Below, in pieces: positions 34,358 to 46,015 of a DNA stretch of 64,000 nt. Under the pieces are notes generated by a model. That model saw only the letters and a list, made by a program, of their open reading frames with translations, searched no databases and was not told the origin of the DNA. A program made the translations under genes and the position numbers. The stretch lies in NCBI GenBank assembly GCA_014529385.2, contig CM043969.1, forward strand, positions 32,032,446-32,096,445, written 5' to 3'. Position 1 is the stretch's first letter, and each line of letters opens with the position of its first letter. This stretch comes from Adiantum capillus-veneris (Eukaryota > Streptophyta > Polypodiopsida > Polypodiales > Pteridaceae).

Positions 34358-34953
34358 TGTCACAGTGATGACGTGGCTGTCTGAAACCCTAATTGCTGAA
34401 ACCCAAATTCTGATGCCAGAAACCCTAATTGCTGAAACTGCTGACGTGGCTGCTGTCCGGAAAATGCGGCGTAACCTGCGGAAATATGCCACGTGGTAAG
34501 GCTGTACGGACATCCGCTTTCTGCGGCACTTTTTGCGGACAATTTACGGCGGATTCAGGCTACGCAAATGTTGCTTTATTTTTATGTAAGCTAGTGACAT
34601 AGAGAAAGAAACTCTTTTGCTTTTTATTTTTCAAAGCTTTTTTAACTTCAAGCTTTTGGAACAGCTTTTGGGCTCTGCTTTTGGTATCCCTTGTATCTTT
34701 AAATACGTGGGTAGGCCACTCACAACTCGGAGCATCTGGACGTAGAGTTTGAGTGTGAGCGCTTGCCCGCACTCTTGTACTTTGAACTCAGATTAATACA
34801 AAAAGAAATACTGAAAGGGGCGCCAGTCTTTGGGGCCAATATCTCTAGGCACGGAACTCCGTCGTGCCAGTGTTGAATCAATTGTGGACTGTTTTGAAGT
34901 TATTTGGTGTTGTCGTGGTAGATTCTTGACTTGGAGTGTCCAAGTCCGTTACA
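34358..34953 (+). repeat. 3' LTR of P1
   Basis: Follows 577 bp of 3' non-coding sequence and the PPT CAAGAGGGGGGTA (34345-34357). Starts TGTCACAGTGATGACGTGG and ends GTCCAAGTCCGTTACA. Two AAACCCTAA telo-box motifs lie in its first 90 bp, fewer than in the P2 LTRs. Confidence 0.85.
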
Positions 34954-35148
34954 CTAGTCCCGAAGCCCTTTAGGGAGCCCACAACAATACTTCTCTATCT
35001 GCTCTTTCAATGGCACATATTTGTAGGAGGTTACTGAGAGTAACGCTTCACAAAACCTCTGATTGTACTCTAGCAAGCTCTTACAAGTAGCCGAAGTAAG
35101 CTGGTGCCAATCTGTCATGACGTTGTCATGCACTTTTTGGATGAGCAT
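34954..35148 (-). pseudogene. Gag fragment of another gypsy family
   Basis: The minus strand reads NVMTDWHQLTSATCKSLLEY, then NQRFCEALLSVTSYKYVPLK and YCCGLPKGLRD, the pattern of a retrotransposon gag capsid domain (W..L......SL..Y...F......... GL). It stops exactly at the P1 LTR end, so P1 or a rearrangement cut it. It differs from the gag of P2 and M2. Confidence 0.55.
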
Positions 35149-35404
35149 AAAGCCAATAGATCATGCCAAAAAGCTTGCTATTTAGCCTCATGTATATATG
35201 TGTGCATAGTGCATTGAGTTGTGGGAGTGAGCATGTAAAAATTAATGTACAAAGGTTTGATTTTGCCGGGCTTGTTTACTGGAGCTTTGGGTTGGTTGAG
35301 TCTCCAAAAGATGGTTGTCAATAAGTATTTTCAGTCGTGCTTTATAGCTTGTGAATCAGACTTGTGCATCATGAGATATGTGTGTCCGAAGTGGGCGGTC
35401 TCAA
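35149..35404. other. No recognised feature
   Basis: Short stretch between the gag fragment and the M1 LTR; nothing supported. CTCAA (35400-35404) directly precedes the LTR and would be the left target copy of M1, but its partner was not found. Confidence 0.5.
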
Positions 35405-35991
35405 TGTAACAAACTTGGACACTCCAAGTCAAGAATCTACCGCGATAGCACCAAGTAACCACTTCAAAACAGCTAACAGTTCACAATTTATTTGACACTG
35501 GCCCGACGGAGTTCCGTGCCTAGAGATATTGGCTCCATAGACTGGCGCCCCTTTCGGTATTTCTTTTTATATTAATCTGAGTTCAAAGTACAAGAGTGCA
35601 GGTAGGTGTTCACACTCAAGACTCTGCGTCCAGATGATCTGAGTTGTGAGTGGCCTACCCACTTATTTAAAGAGTACAAGGGATGTCAAAAGCAGAGCCC
35701 CAAAAAGCTTCAAAGCTGAAAATCAAAAGCTTTTAAAATAAAGCAAAAGCCTTCTGCTTTTCACCATCTCTCTCTTTCTTTCTTGAGAGGGAATAAAGCA
35801 AATAAAAGCTCTCTCTCTTTCTTCAATTGCGTAGCATAAAAAGCATCGCCCAAAAACTGCCGCAAAAAGCAAGTTGCCGCTGTTGTTGCCACGTTAGCAC
35901 TGCCACGTCAGCATTTTTTTTGCAGTCTTTTTAGGGTTAGGGTTTTTGGCAGAATTAGGGTTTCGGGCAGTCACGTCATCACTTTGTGACA
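35405..35991 (-). repeat. 3' LTR of M1 (minus-strand gypsy copy)
   Basis: In plus-strand text it starts TGTAACAAACTTGGACACTC and ends CATCACTTTGTGACA, the inverse of the P2 LTR. It is followed by the inverse of a PPT (TACCCCTCTCTTG). The element is therefore read leftward, with this as its 3' LTR. Confidence 0.85.
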
Positions 35992-36759
35992 TACCCCTCT
36001 CTTGAAAGCATTGTAATCGTCCTCGATTACGCGTGCAAAACAGACAAGGCCATAAACCGTCTTAGTAGACACTGACTGTTCGTACCTACGTACTAGAACA
36101 CACATCTAGCACATGTACCAATCGACAATCACATCACACGACATCACATGACATTCAACATTCATTCGGATCTTAGACCATGATTTATCGGCAATGTAGC
36201 TAGCAATCGCATCTAGATCCAGTCCGGACCTCATCGATGTCCGATTGACTAACCCTTATTGCAACCATGTCTATTAGAGATCAATTAGACCAAAATGCTG
36301 CAGTCATTTCGTCTATCAGTTCCTGCACTTAAAAACAAGTCAAGAATAAATCAGTTTTATATGCTTCCATTTCATAAAGTCATCCAGCAGAATATTGTCA
36401 GCTCTTAGTATCTCGGAAGCTCAAAGAGACATCAGTGACTCTAGTATCAAAATCGAGGCATCTGTTGACAAAGGAGCGGAGTAACTCCCCTCTTGTGCAT
36501 CCCACTGCACCAGATCTTCGGCAAAGCTGAATTCTGGGTTCCATTTGGAGTAGACTATGCTAAACCAAAAGCTTCGAGGTAAAGTTTCACAATCTGAGGA
36601 GTATCTGCTAGGTCCTTCTCTATCCACTTTGCATTCAACGCAGGATAGTTCTTGAATTTAACCAAGAACCGCCTTCGGATTGTACCTTTATTCTTTCTTT
36701 CTGTGCCAATTTCTGTTCTGGAACGAGTATCTGCTCGTTTTCGTCCATTTCGGGTTGTT
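35992..36759 (-). pseudogene. M1 segment 1: 3' non-coding region and chromodomain end
   Basis: On the minus strand, RRRFLVKFKNYPALNAKWI (about 36680-36620) is followed by a stop and about 550 bp of 3' non-coding sequence before the PPT. The segment ends at TTGTT (36755-36759), the target copy of P2, and resumes at 43648. Confidence 0.75.
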
Positions 36760-37356
36760 TGTCACAAAGTGATGACGTGGCGGACAGTAGAAACCCTAAT
36801 TTCTGGCTGAAACCCTAAAATTCTTGCAAACTCTAAAATCTGCCAGAAACCCTAATTTGCAGCAAACCCTAATTCTGCTGGGGGTGCCACGTGGCAGCAG
36901 CAGTACAGATTTACGTAAATTGCGGCGGGTTTGGCGCTGGCAGCTTTCTTGCTTTTTCTACGCAAATAAGCAAGAGAAAGAGAGAGGAAAAAGTAATTTG
37001 CTTTTATTTTGAAACGCAAAAGAGTTTGTGAGAGAAACAAACTGCTTTTGATTTTGAAGCTTTTGGGGCTTTGCTTTTGGGCATCCCTTGTATCTTTAAA
37101 TATGTGGAGAGGGCTTCACTTCTCAGAGCATCTGGACGCAGAGTCTGAGAGTGAAACCCTAGCCACACTCTTGTACTTTGATATGATTAATATAAAAAGA
37201 AATACCGAAAGGGGCGCAAGTCTTTGGGGCCAATATCTCTAGGCACGGAACTCCGCCGGGCCAGTGCAAATCTATTGTGATCTGTGAATTGTTTTGAAGT
37301 GGTTATTTGGTGCTGTCGTGGTTGATTCTTGACTTGGAGTATCCAAGTCTGTTACA
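36760..37356 (+). repeat. 5' LTR of P2
   Basis: 597 bp, starting TGTCACAAAGTGATGACGTG and ending CCAAGTCTGTTACA. The first 120 bp carry four AAACCCTAA-type motifs. A TTTAAATATG box at about 37094 followed by AATATAAAAAGAAATACCG (about 37187-37205) gives a plausible promoter and polyadenylation layout. Confidence 0.9.
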
Positions 37357-37357
37357 G

Positions 37358-37373
37358 TGGTATCAGAGCATGG
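37358..37373 (+). promoter_or_regulatory. Primer-binding site of P2
   Basis: TGGTATCAGAGCATGG begins 1 bp after the 5' LTR and complements initiator tRNA-Met. Confidence 0.9.
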
Positions 37374-37429
37374 CTGATTTCTCTTCTACGGGAAATCCGA
37401 TCCCCGATTTTTTTTTTTTCGCGGCACCT

Positions 37430-38985
37430 ATGGCTTCAGGCAATGATCAGTCGACTCTCTCTGCATCTGGAGATGCGGACAGGGATCACAACGAAGATTC
37501 CGGCACGGAGTATGGCCCGCCTAGGCCTACTCTAGCGGAGCAGTAAGAGATGGAGCGTCGAAAATTGATTGATGATGCAACAAAGATGATGCTCAATTTT
37601 GCCAAGGACCCGAAGATGGCAAAATATATGAACCAAACCTCTTTGGAAGAGGTACAGACAGAGTGGCAGAGAACCACAACACCACTCCCGAAACCCGCTC
37701 TCAAGAAATCTTCTATCTCCAAGAAATATACGGAGAAGGAACTGGAGAACGTGGTTGATGCACGGATTGCTTAGCTTTTCGACGTGCAAAAGAAGGACAT
37801 AAAGGACGGCAAAAAGCAAAGAAAGGCACTAACTTCCCGGGATATTTGGGTCGTCGGTCGACATTCGACAAGGCAAAGAAACTGAAGAAGCGCGTCAAGT
37901 TTGAAGGCCTGCCCAGTTCTTCTTCTTCTTCTTCTTCTTCTGACAGTTCTTCTAGCTCTTCAGACTCGAGCGAAGAAGACAGGAAAAGCAAAAAGCGAAG
38001 CAAGACACAACGCTTCGGCAAGGGCAAGAAAAAGGCAAGGAAGTCTAAGTCTCGCCCAGTGAGTGACACTTCTACAGAGGACTCGTCTATGGACAATTAA
38101 GACTCTGACAATGGGAACTTTTATGCGAACAAGAAGAATCTTTACAAAGCCAACAGTATGACTTTCTCGATGATAAAAGCAAGAAAGTCCGAGAGTTTAA
38201 GGAAGGTGGCCAAGCACTTAAGTTTGATACTTTTTGGGGATACTCCGATGCTTCGAAGGCTGTCTTTTATACAGCAGTTTGACATCGCTTTCGCGGGAGG
38301 ACGCTATTCAGAGCACTCCAAGATTCGGAGAGCTGCCTCTTATTTTAAGGGGAATGCTCACACTTGGTGGTCCACGCTTCTATTAAGCAAGACTGTGCCA
38401 GTTACATGGCTGAAATTCAAGAGGCTTTTTATTTCTTCTTGGTTAACTCAAGAGTTTGAGCGAGATATACGAGCTGCTTGGAACCATCTCCGGATGACCA
38501 AGAGCGATACAGTGAATTCTTACTGTGAAAGATTTTGGAACTCTTTTCTACCTACCTCTTCATTCAAGAAGATCTCGTTCAGAGAACAGATTGAGCGGTT
38601 TACATTGGGTCTACCTACAGAGATCCGAGACCACTGCTTGGAACAGAAGTCAGCTTCTATTCAGGAGTTGATGAGTCATGCGAAGCGGGGCTTTGCAATT
38701 CACTCTGGCAGTCTGACCTACCCCACAGATGAGGTCACGACACAACGAACCGGGTAGACTTCTGGGAATGAAAGTAGAAAAAGAAAGAGCAACCCAGAGA
38801 AAAAGGATGCACGACCCAAACTTACTCCTCGGGAGCGGACTCGCTACATCAGGGAGGGGAAGTGCTTTGGATGCGGGGAAACTGGACATATCTCCGCGAA
38901 GTGCCCTAAAAAGGCACAGAAAGAACAAAATGACAAGCACGACGAAAGGCCTGAGAGTTCGAGAGTAGCTGAGGACCGTGTATGA
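37430..38985 (+). pseudogene. P2 gag with zinc knuckle, disabled
   Basis: Starts ATGGCTTCAGG (MASGNDQSTLSASGD) at 37430. An acidic/Ser-rich linker includes a run of nine Ser near 37915-37941 and basic KSKKRSKTQRFGKGKKKA. The capsid-like domain lies at about 38280-38640 (ASYFKGNAHTWWSTLLLS, then SYCERFWNSF and TLGLPTEIRD). A CCHC knuckle, CFGCGETGHISAKC, is at 38863-38904 and would bind genomic RNA. In-frame stops occur at 37544, 37772, 38098, 38755 and 38983; the ones at 37772 and 38755 are CAG-to-TAG changes relative to M2. Gag would form the particle in which reverse transcription occurs. Confidence 0.85.
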
Positions 38986-41900
38986 AAAGGCAAGATGAAA
39001 ACAGGACTGGTTCCAGATTGTGTGGGTACTGATCCCGACACCATGGATGAGAGTACAAAACTTTGCCGAGCTTGGGGCAAAGTGAAAGATCAAGAGGCCC
39101 TGATCTTCTTTGATGGAGGAGCGAAGGCCAACTTCATTTCACAGGAATTGGCGGCGCGGCTCGAGAGTACTCCCGATCGGATGGGACCACTTGTAGAGGC
39201 AGTTCTAGCGGCACCCGGCAGGGACGTAGCCATTACACCTGTCATTGGCAAACTTCGGTTGCATTGTCAGGGGTATTTGGGGCATGAGGACTTCTTCATA
39301 ATGCCTTTGGAGGGTTGTGATGTTCTCTTAGGGATTCCCTGGTACCACAAGAACAACGCCGTGGTCGATTATCGGGCGAGAAAAGCGACTTTGACTACAG
39401 AAAAGGGCAGAACAATTGTACTTGATATTAAACTGAAGGGCGAGTCTGTCCCTATTGTATCGGCTTTGACCATTTCAAAATTAATGAAATCCAGTCTGTT
39501 TGTTTACTCGATCTTTATGAAAGAGTTGAGTGATGATGATGGGACAAATATGTCTAAACTTGATAAAGAACGCCAAGATTTTCTACACTCTCACGCCGAT
39601 TGCTTCTCAGAAGGTCTGCCAGGAGAGTTACCACCTGCTCGTCCTGAAGATCATACCATTGATATGATACCTGGTAGTACACCACCGAACCGGCCACCCT
39701 ACCGTGTGAGCCGAGCACAGAATGAAGAGATTATGAACCAAGTGAAAGACCTCTTGGAAAAGGGTCTTGTCCGGCCTAGTACTTCACCGTATTGCTCTCC
39801 AGTGTTGTTGGTTTTGAAGAAAGACGGATCTTGGAGAATGTGTATCGATTATAGAGCTCTCAACAAAATCACCATCAAGAACAGATTTCTGATTCCTAGG
39901 ATCGATGATATACTCGATAGGTTACAGGGATCCTCGTGCTTTAGCAGGATTGACTTGAAGAGTGGATATCATCAGATCAGGATAGTGCCGGGAGACGTCT
40001 ACAAGACAGCTTTTCGGACGACTTTTGGGTTATTTGGGTTTTTGGTGATGCCTTTTGGCTTAACCAATGCTCCTGCGACATTTAACCGGATGATGGATCG
40101 GATTTTTCAAGAGTACAGGCTATTTGTTGGCACTTTCTTTGACGACATCATTGTTTTCTCCAAGAATGAGGCAGAACACAGAGATCATCTGCTTCAGGTC
40201 TTTCAGGCATTACGAGATCACAAGTCAGTGATTAATGCAAAGAAAAGTGAATTTTTCCTACCAGAGATACACTTTTTGGGACACATTATGTCAGTAGCAG
40301 GAGTGTAAATGGATCCGGCCAAGATAGAGACTATCCGTGATTGGCCCGACTTGAAGAATGTCCATGAAGTTAGAAGCTTCTTGGGACTATGCTCGTATTA
40401 CAGGCGGTTCATACGAAAGTTTGCAGAGGTTGCTTCCCCTTTGCATATCTTGACACAGAAAGGAGTACCTTTTTCGTGGGGACCCACAGAGGTGACTGCC
40501 TTTCAGACACTGAAAGAGAAATTGACTATGGGACCTATTTTGACTTTGCCGGACTTGCAGAAGTCATTCGAAGTATATTGTGATTCTTGTGGTCGTAGTC
40601 TGGGTGCGGTCTTGATGCAAGAAGGCCATGTCATAGCTTACGAGAGCCGTTTGTTCTCTAGGCCGGAGATGACAACACAGATTTATGAGAAAGAGCTTTT
40701 GGCGGTTATCCATGCTCTTACTCAGTGGTGGCATTACCTACTCGGAGCGGATTTCACTGTCTTTACAGACCATCAGAGTTTGCGCTACTTCTTGTCACAG
40801 AAGCAGCTTTCGGAAAAGCAGATGCGGTGGGCGAACATCTTGTCACAGTTCCACTTCCAGATTGTCCATGTGCAGGGACAGAAGAATGTGGTGGTAGATG
40901 CTTTGTCTCGGAAACCGTTGGTTCTGGCTATTTCCGCGATACATCATAGGAGCTTCGAGGATATGGTCGATCAGTATGCCACAGATACAGATTTTGCAGA
41001 TATTTTCACACGGCTACGGGATGGGGAGACAGTAGCTGGATACTCCCTTCGGGAAGGCTACTTGATGAAAAAGACTATGTTGTGCGTTACATAGCTGTTG
41101 AGGGAGAAGGTTATGACTGAATGCCACTGTCCACCTTTTACGGGTCACCGCGGCATTGCTACCACCATGAAAGGGGTAGAGAGATATTTCTTTTGGCCGA
41201 GACTCAAGAAAGATGTGGAAGAGTTTGTGTGCAGTTGCTTGGTATGCCAGAAGGTCAAGTTTGACAGGCATAAAGCACAGGGATTGTTACAGCCTTTACC
41301 CATAACCATCCGCCCCTGGGAAAGTATAACGATGGATTTCATTTTTGATCTCCCGAGAACACAGAGTGGTCACGATGGTATCTGGACTGTTATTGACAGA
41401 TTTAGCAAACAGGCTCATTTCATTCCAGTGAAGAAAACAGTCAAGCCGGATCACTTAGCGAGACTGTTTGTGGCCCAGATTTTCAGATTACATAGCATGC
41501 CTGAGACAATTGTCTCCGACAGAGACCCCAGATTTACGAGTTTGTTTTGGAAGGCAATTTGGGAGAACATTGGCACGCGGTTGCAGTTCTCGTCATCGTT
41601 CCACCCGCAGACTGATGGGCAATCCGAGATTGCCAATTCAGTGGTTCTAGATTTAGTGAAGTCTTATATCTCAGATTAGAAGACTCAATGGGAAAGATAT
41701 TTACCTTTGGTGGAATTTGCCTACAATAACACGATACACTCGTCGACGGGGAAGACGCCATTTGAGATTGTTGAAGGTGCTGCGAAGGTTCCACCCTTCC
41801 TGAGCACGAAAGATAAGATCTTTGAAGCGGATGAATATACGCGAGATCTGGAGACGGCTTTTGCCAAGGTTCGCGAGACTTTGCAGAAGTCTCAAGAATG

Positions 41901-42396
41901 ACAGAAAAAGGCAGCGGATCGCCATCGTTGCGACATGAATTGGAAGGAGGATGATTGGGTGCTCTTACGTTTTGAGAAGGCACGCCTACGAAAGAAAAAG
42001 GGAAAGGAGAGGCTTTTTCCAAAGCTTAGTGTGCGATACTACGGCCCTTTCCAGATTACTGAAAAGATAAATGAAGTCTCCTTCCGACTGAAATTGCCAG
42101 ATACTTGGAGGATTCACAATGCATTTCATGTGAGTCTCTTGAAACCTTTTAAAGGTGATGTGCCTGATGATGGGGAGCCTAATCAGCAACCCGAAGTGGA
42201 AGAAAACGAGGAGATCCTTGTTCCTGAACGGCTTTTGGCACATAAGGATACGAAGAATAAGGGTAAAGTCCGAAGGCGGTTCTTGGTTAAGTTCAAGAAT
42301 TATCCTGCACTTGATGCGAAGTGGATGGAGGAGGAGGACCTAGCAGATACTCCTCAGATTGTGAAACTTTACCTCGATGCTTTTGGTTTAGCATAG
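38986..42396 (+). pseudogene. P2 pol: protease, RT, RNase H, integrase, chromodomain (stops present)
   Basis: Protease motif FFDGGAKANFIS (Asp at 39112). RT spans about 39700-40250 with [26 protein letters not shown], and the FFDD catalytic box at 40135-40146. RNase H spans about 40560-40920 (VYCDSCGRSLGAVLMQEG, then YEKELLAVIHAL and FTDHQSLRYFL). The integrase has an HHCC zinc finger (41113-41270), then MDFIFDLP, VSDRDPRF and QTDGQSE as the D, D, E residues. The C-terminal chromodomain (RRRFLVKFKNYPALDAKWME) ends at a TAG at 42394. In-frame stops lie at 40306, 41092, 41677 and 41899; three match CAG-to-TAG or CGA-to-TGA transitions relative to M2. The reading frame is otherwise maintained. 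Confidence 0.9.
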
Positions 42397-43036
42397 TCTA
42401 CTCCAAATGGAACCCATAATTCAGCTTGGCCGGAGATCTGGTGCAGTGGGATGCACAAGAGGGGAGTCACTCCACTCCTTTGTCAACAGATGCCTTGATT
42501 TAGATACTAGAGTCACTGATGTCTCTTTGAGCTTCAGGGATACTGAGAGCTGACAGTATTCTGCTGTATGACTTTATGAAATGGAATTCCTGATAATGAT
42601 ACTGATTTGTTCTTGACTTCTTGTGAGTGCAGGAACTGATAGCCGAAATAACTGCAGCATTTTGGTCTGATTGATCTCGAATAGACATGGTTGCAATAGG
42701 GGTTAGTCAATCGGACATCGATGAGGTCCCGATTGGACCTAGATGTGATTGCTAGCTATATTGCCGATAAATCATGGTCTAAGATCCGAATGAATGTTGA
42801 ATGTCATGTGATGTCTGGTGATGTCCTGTGATGTTGTGTGATGTGACTGTCGATTTGGTACATGTGCTAGATGTGTGTTCCTAGTACGTAGGTACTAACA
42901 GCCAGTGTCTGCTAAGACGGTTTATGGCTGTTAGTACGTAGGTACTAACAGCCAGTGTTTTCTAAGACGGTTTATGGCTTTTGTCGGTTTTGCAAGCGTA
43001 ATCGTGGTCGATTACAATGCTTTCAAGAGGGGGGTA
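42397..43036 (+). other. P2 3' non-coding region and polypurine tract
   Basis: About 625 bp without coding, containing a tandem duplication of a roughly 53-bp unit (GTACGTAGGTACTAACAGCC, at about 42886 and 42934). It ends with the PPT CAAGAGGGGGGTA (43024-43036). Confidence 0.8.
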
Positions 43037-43647
43037 TGTCACAAAGTGATGACGTGGCGGACAACAGAAACCCTAAAATTCCGCAAACCCTAAAATCTGC
43101 CAGAAACCCTAATTTGCAGCAAACCCTAATTTCAGGCTGAAACCCTAATTCAGCAAACCCTAATTCTGCTGGGGGTGCCACGTGGCAACAGCAGTACGGA
43201 TTTTCGTAAATTGCGGCGGGTTTGGCGCTTGCAACTTTCTTGCTTTTTCTACGCAAATAAGCAAGAGAAAGAGAGAGGAAAAAGTAATTTGCTTTTTTTT
43301 TGAAATTCAAAAGAGTTTGTGAGAGAAACAAACTGCTTTTGATTTTGAAGCTTTTGGGGCTTTGCTTTTGGGCATCCCTTGTATCTTTAAATATGTGGAG
43401 AGGGCTTCACTTCTCAGAGCATCTGGACGCAGAGTCTGAGAGTGAAACCCTAGCCACACTCTTGTACTTTGATATGATTAATATAAAAAGAAATACCGAA
43501 AGGGGCGCCAGTCTTTGGGGCCAATATCTTTAGGCACGGAACTCCGCCGGGCCAGTGCAAATCTGTTGTGATCTGTGAATTGTTTTGAAGTGGTTATTTG
43601 GTGCTGTCGCGGTTGATTCTTGACTTGGAGTGTCCAAGTCTGTTACA
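43037..43647 (+). repeat. 3' LTR of P2
   Basis: 611 bp, matching the 5' LTR except mainly in the first 130 bp, where the number and spacing of AAACCCTAA motifs differ (about six here against four). It ends TGTTACA followed by the TTGTT target copy. Confidence 0.9.
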
Positions 43648-44307
43648 TTGTTTATCATCAGGCACATCGCCTTCAAAAGGCTTCAAGAGACTCACATGAA
43701 AAACATTGTGAATCCTCCAAGTATTCTGGCAGCTTCAATCCTAAGGAGATATCGTTTTATCTTTTTATGAAAAATCTGGAAAGGTCCACACTATCTCATG
43801 CTAAGCTTTCAAAGAAGCCGCTTCTTTCCCTTTTTGGTTTCTTTCTCGAGAGTGCCTTCCCTTAATGTAAGAGCACCCAATCATTCTCCTTCAATTTCAA
43901 ATCGCGACAATGGCGATCTGCTACCTTTTTCTGTCTTTCCCGAAATTTCTGCAAAGCCTTCCGGACCAAGTCCTTCGTGAATTGGTCCGCTTCAAAGAAA
44001 AATCTTATCTTTCGTGCTAAGGAAGGGTGAAACCTTCGTAGCAATTTCAAGAATCTCAAATGGAACCTTCCAATCAAAGAGTTTAAACGTGTTTCTATAG
44101 GTATATTCCACCAAAGGTAAAACCCTTTCCCAAGTAGTTGTTTGATCCAACACAGAAGGCTTTAACAAATCCAGTACCATTGAATTAGCAATTCTGATTG
44201 CCCGTCAGTCTGCAGGTGGAACGAGAACTGCAACCATATGCCTATGTTCTCCCAAATAGCCGTCCGAAACAAATTCGTGAACCTGGGGTGCCTGTCGGAG
44301 ACAATTG
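43648..44307 (-). pseudogene. M1 segment 2: chromodomain linker and integrase core
   Basis: On the minus strand it reads integrase and linker pieces: EYTYRNTFKLFDWKVPFEIL, ATKVSPFLSTKDKI, and RQKKVADRHCRDLKLKENDW, with frameshifts. Higher up, inverse text for QTDGQSE-type sequence is present near 44200. It ends at AATTG (44303-44307), the target of the non-autonomous element, and resumes at 48594. Confidence 0.75.
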
Positions 44308-45419
44308 GTCATGTGCAGCGGAATGAATGTTTGCGCTTTGCTCAAGATGAGTGCTTCGAACTGTGCTCAAGGTTTCTTTTGTTCTTATGGAAGGTAGAGC
44401 CTTCCGTTCTTAATGAGAGAGTGCAATGATCATAACAAAGTGAATGGACACTGTGCATGCAAATGTATGAGACTGAGAGATAGAGAGAGAAGAGAGATAC
44501 GACACCAGAGACGTAAAACCCTCCTCCGAAGGCCCCACTCTCGTCGGCGAGAGTGGTCTACTTATGATTGCACAAACTCTACAATGCTTGGACTTGCCGA
44601 TGATGTCGACGACGATGAGGATGGCAGGGCCGAATTCTGCCGTTCTTTTACTGCTGTCCAAAAACGCTGTTGGCTGAATTCTGCTACTGCTGAAAACGCT
44701 AGAAAAAACACTGAATTTGCTGGTCTTTGTCGCTGAAATCTGCTGCTATGAGGGGCTGAAATGGCTATGGATAGAGGCTGAAAACTGTTGATGCTTGTTT
44801 GCTGAAATCGCCATGCAATGGAAGGGTGATCTGTGGTTCTGGAAAACGCTAGGGATGAGAAGGTATGGCGATGAGATCTTGCTGCAAAACGCTAGTGCTT
44901 GGGTATTCTTGGCGATGGGTATCTGCTGAGGAAAACGCCAAGATGATGTTGATGAAAAATGCTAGCATGGGGAGTCTTTCTGCTTGGAGGGAAAACACCA
45001 CCAAGGGAGGTTCTTGCTGAGAAGTTGCCTGTTGAGCACTGGTGCTCCTGCTGCCTCTTCTGCCAATTAGTGCTAGCCTAGGTTTGCTTATATACAAACT
45101 TACTCAATTTGCCCTACCTACTTTCCAACAAAAGTCACTTAAAAATAATAAGTGAAAAATATCAAAAATAGGTAAAATAGGCTAAACGCATTGGAAAATT
45201 CCCTTGAAGGATTCTGATGGATGCTGATGGGAATGCTTATGATCATGCTGTGTGTAACCAGAGGATATGCATCTACACTGAGTGACTGGGCATGCACGGT
45301 CTACGAGTAGACTCACAAAAGTGCCAGATCACTTTTAATCTAGACTGACTGGACTGACTGAACCCTTGTCGTGCTGTAGCTTGTCCACGGACACGTAGGA
45401 TTGGATGTGTCATGTGACA
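44308..45419 (-). repeat. 3' LTR of the non-autonomous element
   Basis: 1112 bp; in plus text it begins GTCATGTGCAGCGGAATG (first base apparently lost) and ends GTGTCATGTGACA. It contains several copies of GAAAACGCTAG-like words between 44690 and 45000. The inverse of the PPT (TCCCCTCCTTTTCAAAG, 45420-45436) follows. Confidence 0.85.
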
Positions 45420-46015
45420 TCCCCTCCTTTTCAAAGTGAGGTACTGGTACCGAACTGTATGGCGTCGAGGGAGATCGCCAAAAGCATCGGAATCTAGGAA
45501 GGGACTCTTCGCCGGCCCACTCTGATGTGTGGGTCGTGCGGTACTTGAACTTTATAAAGGTCTACAACGCTTGCTTCTTTGGGCCGCACCGAAAGCGACA
45601 AATTCTTCTGTGGTTCCTTCGATGCTTCAACTTCGTCTTTAGTCATGCTTCTTTCTTCTTCAAGAATCTCCATGGCTGAAAATTCCTGAAACCATTTCCA
45701 ACACAAAACCATGAACATACCTATTCCATGTAAAGTGAGTGGAAAAAATCTTGTCTTCCTCAAAGACTGTGCATGCAATGTAGATGAACAAATAGACGGA
45801 GTGCCAAACCGTTCACCACACACACGCAAACAATGAGATCGAATCTTTCTCTATTGATCTAAAGCAATCAACTGTGGCAATTCACAACGGAAATGCCCAT
45901 GCTTGGAGCTCATACTTTCTTGTGCTCTTTCTACAAATGTGTCATGCCAAGGAAGAGACATGGAATGTGACGTCCTTGAATGCATACTTTTCAGCTTTTC
46001 ATGAAAAATCCGCAT

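Larger units (their letters stand above)
36760..43647 (+). mobile_element. P2: full-length Ty3/gypsy chromovirus, 6.9 kb
   Basis: Bounded by LTRs 36760-37356 and 43037-43647 and by identical TTGTT duplications (36755-36759, 43648-43652). It has a tRNA-Met PBS and a CAAGAGGGGGGTA PPT. Gag, protease, RT, RNase H, integrase and chromodomain appear in the standard Ty3 order in one orientation, interrupted by about nine stop codons. It is inserted in the chromodomain linker region of M1, a sibling in the opposite orientation. Confidence 0.95.

Noticed and set aside
36760-36900. Interstitial telomere suspected from AAACCCTAA repeats
   Set aside because: Repeats are spaced, not in tandem, and occur at the same place in every LTR of the family.
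37358-37373. tRNA gene suspected from TGGTATCAGAGC matches here and at 23956, 47458 and 54969
   Set aside because: Each lies 1 bp inside an LTR and lacks any tRNA cloverleaf; they are primer-binding sites.
38650-39093. 147-codon minus-strand frame in P2, and similar plus-strand frames at 53088-54830 in M2
   Set aside because: These are antisense shadows of gag and protease and recur only because the two copies are related.
44413-44736. 107-codon frame in an LTR, repeated at 47620-47892
   Set aside because: It lies wholly within LTRs of the non-autonomous element, has no motif and no conserved start, and is disrupted between copies.
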